NCBI GenBank assembly: GCA_010093485.1
Contig: MU001503.1
Coordinates: 1,137,132 to 1,201,131, forward strand
Direction: 5' to 3'
Length of the DNA: 64,000 bases
Origin: Karstenula rhodostoma CBS 690.94
Lineage: Eukaryota; Ascomycota; Dothideomycetes; Pleosporales; Didymosphaeriaceae
Below, in pieces: positions 58,101 to 64,000 of this stretch. The notes below the pieces were generated by a model. It saw only the letters and a program-made list of their open reading frames with translations. It searched no databases and was not told where the DNA came from. Within the stretch, counting starts at the first letter, position 1, and each line of letters opens with the position of its first letter. Made by a program: the position numbers and the translations under genes.

Positions 58101-58110
58101 ATTATATAAG
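58101..58110 (-). promoter_or_regulatory. TATA-like box of the PAN-like protein gene
   Basis: A TTATATAA sequence lies about 60 bp upstream of the proposed start codon (58045) on the minus strand. It supports a short leader and the chosen first exon. Confidence 0.5.
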
Positions 58111-59552
58111 TGTCTAGCATGATGAGTAATGAGATCTCTTGTTGAATCGAATGACTTCACGAAATCATCAAGGTTAGTGTTGAGAGTGGGGTTGCAAAAT
58201 CCAAGAAAGATACCCGATCACTCGTTGGGACGCGAACGGCCACGGCAATGGCCAATCAGTGTAAACAGCCGTCAAAGGTCCAGCTGTGAGGCAGAGCTAA
58301 TACAACGAAACGCAGATGTAAGGTTGCCTGCCGAAGCGTTGGAAATGCTGGAGATCTTTGTGGCTCGGTTCGTGCGTGACCCCTCAAACTCCCTGAATTT
58401 TTACTGAACTAGACTGCCTAGGATTAAAAGCACCGGATTCGACCAAAGGAATTGCCACTATGAAAACCAAAATGTCTATTCCGGTAGCCCGAGTCGAAGC
58501 GCAGCCTTTGTATAGGTCTTCCACGCCGGGAGGGATTTCGTGCTGCGAAAATAAATCATGGGTGTTACCATGTAGCCTTACAACCTATGTTCGCTTGAAA
58601 AGAAGGAGAATGAGGTGGCCGAGGATCGGTCTCGCAGCGCGGGGTTGTTGTTGCTGGGTTATGATTACCGGTTGGTAGGTACCGTAGTAATTCGGGTTTG
58701 AGGGATACGCCGACTGTGACTAAATTGTGCTCTGATTTACCTATAGGGCGATTTTTATATGGCTGAGCCCGCTTTTATTATTAAACTAGCCTTCTAATAG
58801 GCCCTGAAAAACGTTGGCGTACACCCTCCCGGGAAGTACGGGTGCGTAGCACGTCTGGTTTTTCTCTTGTAAAAGACCACACTGAGGTCCGATCACCCCA
58901 GCCACGCTACGCACTCGCTCTTCCTGGGAGGGTGTATCCATCATATGCAAATTAATACGGTATCTTGCGCCTCTAAGTCCAGTACCACGCAGAGCTTGAC
59001 AACGTCGACTTGCACAACTTGAGCGAATCCAGTAATGTGCGACGTATATATTACATGCGAACCAGTCTAATGATCTTGTTCAAGAAGCCCTTTCGTCAAG
59101 TTTGATACAGTAACAAGCTAGCGACGCCGCGTCTCCATGTTCGACTAACTCAACAACCGTTGAGCCAACGGGGTGGTTCTGGATTAGCATATCTTGATCG
59201 AACATCGCGCCTCTCTGGAGAGGCCAATTGAGGAGTGCATTTCGAGTCGAGATCTTCCAGCAACATATGGGATGATCGTGGTAACATGTGGGGATCCCGG
59301 AGTCGTGGAAGACAATAGGGAGGCGCCCGTGGGTGCCCGTTGGGAGGGCGCCCGCGAGGAGGAGGGAGTGTTGGGGTGATCGGTGGGGTGAGTCACGTGT
59401 GACCGTGGCTCTGGGATTATCGTCGCCTATGATCGTGGTATCATGTATTATATCATTGGTGGTTGGAGGAAAGTTTAAATTTCAAGCTACCCATATGCGC
59501 TCGAAACAGAGGATATTATATCGTAAAAATGCGTGACGTAAAACATTTCATC
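58111..59552. other. Intergenic region, 1.4 kb
   Basis: Promoter of the PAN-like gene and 3' flank of the aldehyde dehydrogenase gene. It holds one 113-bp MITE (58822-58934). Only short, unrecognised frames are present. Confidence 0.5.
58822..58934. mobile_element. 113-bp MITE with 29-bp TIRs and TA target duplication
   Basis: The left TIR 58822-58850 (starts CACCCTCCCGGGAAG) and the right TIR 58906-58934 (reverse complement starts CACCCTCCCAGGAAG) agree at 25 of 29 positions. Both ends are flanked by TA (58820-58821 and 58935-58936), as produced by Tc1/mariner/pogo transposases. The 55-bp centre is non-coding. Non-autonomous; no related transposase is in the window. Confidence 0.75.
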
Positions 59553-61247
59553 TTATAAATAAGTTCCCAGGTTGACATGCACCGCCTTGACCTGGGTATA
59601 CGACTGAAGAGCGTACTGGCCCAGTTCCCTTCCGACTCCAGACTGCTTGTATCCACCGAAGGGAATGCCGAAATGTGAGTCTTGCGAGCTGTTAATCTGT
59701 CGCTAGTGTTAGTGCATATCCTTCAACACAAACGAAAGGCGCTTACCCAAACCATGCCCGCTTCAATGTTACCTGCAACTCTGTGGCCCCGCACAATGTC
59801 CTTCGTGAAGACTGCAGCGCCGAGGCCGTACTGAGAATCATTTGCCTTCTCAACAGCTTCTTCTTCAGTTTTGAAAGGCTGGATGACTACGAAAGGTCCA
59901 AAGATCTCCTCCTGCACTATTTGTATATCATTGTTCGTTGTGGTGAAGACTGCAGGTTCGACGAAAAATCCCTTCTCGGGTATGCCTGACTGCTTTCCTC
60001 CGTGTATGAGTTCGGCGCCATCGGACTTCGCTGAGTCAAGGAATCCAAGAATCTTCTCTTGAGCGGCCTTGTTGATCTGAGGTGGATGGGTGGTGTCGGC
60101 GTCGAATTGGCTGCCAACGGTGGTGTTCTCCTTCGTGTGCTTCTTGAAGGCGTCGAGGAACTTGTCCCAAATAGTATCCTGGATGTAGAGACGTGATGTG
60201 GCTGTGCATACTTGTCCCGCGCCGCCTGAAAGGAATATTAGCAACGTGAAGATGCTGGACACAGGGGGAAGACGTACCCATAATTCCCATGTGAGACCAC
60301 TTTACAGCTTGTTCTAGGTCGGCGTCCTCGAAAACAAGAAGTGGACTCTTTCCACCAGTCTCCAGAGTGATAGCCTTGAGGTTGTTTGCAGCGGCCTTCA
60401 TGATGGCTTTGCCTGTGAGAGTGCTTCCGGTAAATGCGATCTTGTCGACTTTGGGATGATCAGCAAGGCGCGAACCAGCGCTTCTTCCCAGACCGTTCAC
60501 AACATTGACCACGCCAGGGGGAAATCCAGCCTCCTTGACCAATGACGCCAGATAGAGGGCGCTGAGTGGTGTCTGCTCGGCAGGTTTCAGTACCACGGTG
60601 TTGCCGCATGCGAGTGCAGGCGCGACCTTCCAGGCGGCCATCTGCATCGATTAGTATTGGCAACCAGGGGACAAAGACAACGAACCATGACCGGGAAATT
60701 CCACGGAATGATCTGTCCGCAAACACCTATTTCTGGTCAGTGATAAGCCTTGCTACAGGATGCGTCACAACTCACCGAGAGGCTCATGTTTTGTGTATGC
60801 CAGTTTTGTTTTGGATGTTTCGATGGTCTGACCGTAGATCTTGTCTGCCCATCCTGCATAATATCTGAAAACAGATATGGTTTCGCCGACATCCTCGTCG
60901 AGGGCCTGTTGGTAAGGTTTTCCGTTGTCCCACGCATCGATGGTAGCGAGGATATGCGCATTCTTCTCGCAAAGGTCTCCAAGCTTCCACAATAGTGCGC
61001 CACGTTCAGCGGCGGAGATATCATTCCACTCCGGAGACTTAAATGCTTTGCGCGCTGCTGCTACAGCAATGTCGACATCTTCTGCACCACCGGATGCGAC
61101 CTTCGCTATCACAGACTCATCAAAAGGGTTGATGGTCTCTAGCGTCTCGCCGGACTTTGCTGCCACGAATTCGTTGTTGATGAAGAGGCCGGTGGGTTGC
61201 GTCCAGGTCGCGCCATTGGGTGCCTTGAGCTCGATTGAGTCTGCCAT
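59553..61247 (-). CDS. Aldehyde dehydrogenase (NAD(P)+-dependent)
   Basis: Five minus-strand exons: 61247-60776, 60726-60686, 60641-60278, 60225-59747 and 59696-59553, with introns of 49, 44, 52 and 50 nt. The product is 499 aa, the standard ALDH length. Recognisable parts are [11 protein letters not shown] (spliced across exons 1-3), the NAD-binding [11 protein letters not shown], the general base in [10 protein letters not shown] (Glu about 265), the catalytic Cys in [12 protein letters not shown] (Cys about 299), [13 protein letters not shown], and the C-terminal [14 protein letters not shown]. It has no targeting sequence and is probably cytosolic. The gene is divergent from an amino-acid/GABA-type permease (starts 820 bp apart), which hints that the natural substrate is an aminoaldehyde or another aldehyde from amine or amino-acid breakdown. 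A general acetaldehyde role is also possible. Confidence 0.94.
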
Positions 61248-62068
61248 TGCGGGTACCAGAGAAAAAGAAAATATCTGGAAGGTCAAGCAGTAAGTGAGAG
61301 AAGGATGGAGATGAAACGAGAGTTGCGATGAGCGGATGATGCGCCTATCTAGCTACCGGGCGGTTTCCACGGCTTTCCGAGGTTCAGAAGCAACCCCGCA
61401 CTAAGATACGACCACGCCCCTCATGATGCACCCTGGCTGTGCGCGAACAGGTTTAACCCTCCGTAGGAGAGCGTTCGATAGGAAAGATTGGAAGGATGTT
61501 AGAGCTGGCCGTGAGTCGGCCCTTTCGATGCTTGTGCCCTCAAAGTTGCCTCTTTGGAATTAGCGCTCTGTATTATTACGGTTTCTAGACGGCTTCACAG
61601 ACCCACATTCTCGTGGCGACCGTTGTCATCGGTACCTGCACTAGGACGCTAAAAGTTGCCTATCAAACTGCCGCATTGAGGATAGAAAGTCTGACACATG
61701 ATCTCATTTCTGGATGCGAGATCTTCAAGGCGAGCGTGGCTTCACACATGTATCCACGCGAGTGCGGGGACCCCGCATGACAACTCGAGATGCCTATCTA
61801 CTTGCCCCATCTGACGACGCCACAGAGGGCTACCTCTCCGGCGCCAGACTAAGGCGTCCTTCCGGTGATAAGATTGTCTTTCTTTGGCTCATCTTACTGA
61901 GGGGAGGTTTGGTGATTGTCACTACCTCCTGACTAATTCACAGCGTCCCTGTAGCACGCGTATTCACCATAGATATACGCCTTAGACGCCGTCGTTGTGC
62001 TTTTGTAATACAGTTTGGTCGAGCTTTGATCATCAAAACCATATTGTGCATTCTCGATTACAGCCAAC
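61248..62068. promoter_or_regulatory. Divergent promoter region of ALDH and permease genes
   Basis: 820 bp between two head-to-head start codons. No gene was seen inside. GATA-type cores (TGATAAG at about 61865-61871, among others) are present and could serve nitrogen regulation, but single matches of this length are expected by chance. Confidence 0.4.
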
Positions 62069-63663
62069 ATGTCGGATACCGAGAAGAAACACCTTGACGA
62101 CACCATGGGATACGAACCGACGAGCGAAGGCGAGGGCATCGTCCAACACGTACAGCTTGGATATTCGACAACTCTCAAGAAGAACCGCTCCTTCTGGAGT
62201 GTTCTCGGCATGGCACTTGCCATCGTCGCCGTTCCGTACGGATTCGGTGGCCCAATGATCAGTGCCGTCTACGGCGGTGGTCAGCTCTCCATGTTCGTTG
62301 GCATCCTCGTCGTCCTTGTGCTTGATGGCGCTGTGGCTGTCTCACTCGCAGAACTTGCGTCGCGGTATCCTACTTCTTCTGGCGTATATTACTGGTCCTA
62401 CCGACTCTGTGGCCAACACAAAACTATGCGAAAGACCCTCTCATTCGTCACCGGATGGTTCTGGCTTATTGGAAACTGGACAATCACTCTCTCTGTCAAT
62501 TTCGGCTTTGCTTCGCTAATCGCGGCGACTGTTACCATTTACGAACCAGAATGGACAGCATCAAGTTGGGAATTGCTACTGATCTTTTATGCTGTTTGCG
62601 CTCTGACGTTTGTCATATGCGCATTCGGGGATAAGATGCTGCCGTACGTCGATACTGCGGCCGCTCTCTGGAGCGTCGTTACCACCATCGCTATCCTTAT
62701 TGGCGTTGTGGTTCAAGCGAAATCAGGGCGACACTCAGCCTCTTATGCCCTCAGCCATTACGACACCAGCTTCTCAGGTTGGGGTCCGGGATTCACCTTC
62801 TTCATCGGCCTGCTACCTCCCGCATACGCTTTCTCAGCCATCGGAATGATCACGTCCATGACAGAAGAATGCACAGATCCTGAGGTCGAGGTATCCCGCT
62901 CGCTAGTACTCTGCATCCCCCTCGGTGGCATTGCATCACTCTTCTTTATCCTGCCGCTCTGCTTTACGCTTCCGCCGCTCGAAGCCATCTTCGAGGCACC
63001 CAACGGCCAAGCTCTGCCGTTCATCCTCGCTACAGTCATGGGAACCAAGGCTGGAACTTTGATACTCATGGTCATGGTGTTTCTCGTTACCTTGTTCTGT
63101 TCTGTCAGCATCACCACGGGCGCCTCGCGATGCACATGGGCTTTCTCCCGCGACCATGCACTTCCGTTCGCCAGCATCTGGACCCGTACCGTCGCCGACT
63201 CGCCCATCTACGCATTGGCCCTCGTCACGATCATCGAGATGCTGCTTGGGCTAATAAACTTAGGAAGCAGTGCCGCATTCACAGCGTTCGCGTCTGTAGG
63301 TGTGATAGCACTGGCTATTGGATATCTAGTTCCCATCGCCATCAGCTTGTTCACAGGACGCAAAGAAGTAGCACACGCGCGATGGAATGTGGGTCCTGTC
63401 GCAGGCACGGTGGCGAATGTTGTTGCGATAGCCTGGATTCTCTTCGAGCTTGTCCTTTTCAGCATGCCTACTGCAATCCCAGTCACCGAAGTCTCGATGA
63501 ATTATGCCTCGGTTGTGCTGGTTGGCTTGATCTCAATTAGTGGGATATGGTACGCGATATCAGGACGGAAACGTAAGTTGTTTCTATCGCTGGCTTTCTT
63601 ATGGTGTGCTAACAACAGCCAGATTTTACCGGACCGCCAGATGAGATTGATGAGATTTACTGA
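62069..63663 (+). CDS. Amino acid/GABA permease-like transporter (APC superfamily)
   Basis: Two exons: 62069-63572 and 63623-63663, with a 50-nt intron. The acceptor at 63622 was chosen because it yields the typical C-terminal HFTGPPDEIDEIY; the alternative three bases earlier gives a premature, atypical end. The product is 514 aa with about 12 membrane segments. N-terminal cytosolic residues precede FWSVLGMALAIVAVPYGFGG and the unwound-helix GGPMISAVYGG motif. SLAELASRYPTSSGVYYW is the conserved loop of fungal GABA/choline-type permeases (UGA4/HNM1 branch). GMITSMTEECTDP follows TM6-7. These carriers take up GABA, choline, amino acids or polyamines with protons at the plasma membrane. The divergent ALDH gene suggests joint uptake and oxidation. 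Substrate is not determined. Confidence 0.92.
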
Positions 63664-64000
63664 GTATGTTTCGCACATACAAATACACGACCTGTTTTTT
63701 TGTAGCGTAGTTGCACTGTTTCTATCGGTCTATCGGGTCATATGTATTTGTTTATATATATTGTATACGATCATTATGAGGGCGGGTAAATCAATGGAGC
63801 AAGGGGGACAAACAGGCGCGAGTATTTGTTTATGTATAATCAGTCACTACAAGGTGCACTTTTGATCCACATGATTGTCGGCGCACACTCGCAACCTCCT
63901 AAGCGTGCCACGTCAGACCGAGAGGGGCTCGATTTGTCTTCCCATAAGTCAGCAAATTCTAATGTCCGATACTAAAGAGTGATCTCCGATTTGTTGTGTT
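63664..64000. other. 3' flank of the permease gene, up to the window edge
   Basis: AT-rich trailer containing the second copy of the dispersed repeat (63757-63820). No further gene starts before the edge. Confidence 0.5.
63757..63820. repeat. Dispersed repeat fragment, second copy
   Basis: About 80% similar by eye to 36921-36984, with identical GCAAGGGGGACA and the closing GGCGCG. It lies about 100 bp after the permease stop codon, so it may be part of that 3' UTR. Confidence 0.55.

Overview
The window is a piece of a filamentous ascomycete (Pezizomycotina) genome. Most genes have several exons, with GT-AG introns mostly of 44-130 nt. Recognisable products include a chitin synthase, an Ndt80-domain regulator of the VIB-1/XprG type, an Mug154/Nur1-type nuclear rim protein, NmrA-like and DUF1772 proteins, and a cystathionine beta-synthase without a haem domain. 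All fit a mould-type fungus. I cannot name the class or species from sequence alone; Dothideomycetes is only an impression. No rRNA, convincing tRNA or CRISPR array was seen.

Layout. 0-8 kb is a housekeeping block: the 3' end of a chitin synthase, a secreted Ser/Thr-rich coiled-coil protein, an NPC2-like lipid transfer protein, V-ATPase subunit F and a nuclear rim protein; the last two are divergent. 8-21.5 kb is gene-poor, with microsatellites, a frameshifted gene relic near 10 kb and two adjacent minus-strand conserved fungal genes at 16-18 kb. 21.5-35.4 kb is a run of accessory genes: a P450, a divergent FAD monooxygenase, an NTF2-like protein, an NmrA-like protein, a DUF1772 anthrone-oxygenase-like membrane protein, a secreted GH5 glycosidase and a second NTF2-like protein. 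It looks like a tailoring-enzyme cluster, but no backbone synthase lies in the window.

35.8-36.6 kb holds a conserved unknown gene. It is followed by an intergenic stretch of about 8.8 kb carrying TIR-bearing mini-elements and GC-rich simple repeats, which leads into the VIB-1/XprG-like regulator at 45.5-48.3 kb. Next come SRP receptor beta, cystathionine beta-synthase, a degenerate tandem array with a period of about 47 bp (54.6-55.8 kb), a five-exon secreted PAN/Ser-Thr-rich protein, a 113-bp MITE, and a divergent aldehyde dehydrogenase / GABA-type permease pair (59.5-63.7 kb) that looks like an amine-uptake and oxidation module.

Exon boundaries were placed by hand from splice sites, frame continuity and family conservation. 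They have not been checked against transcripts. Family calls rest on motifs and recall, not on a database search.
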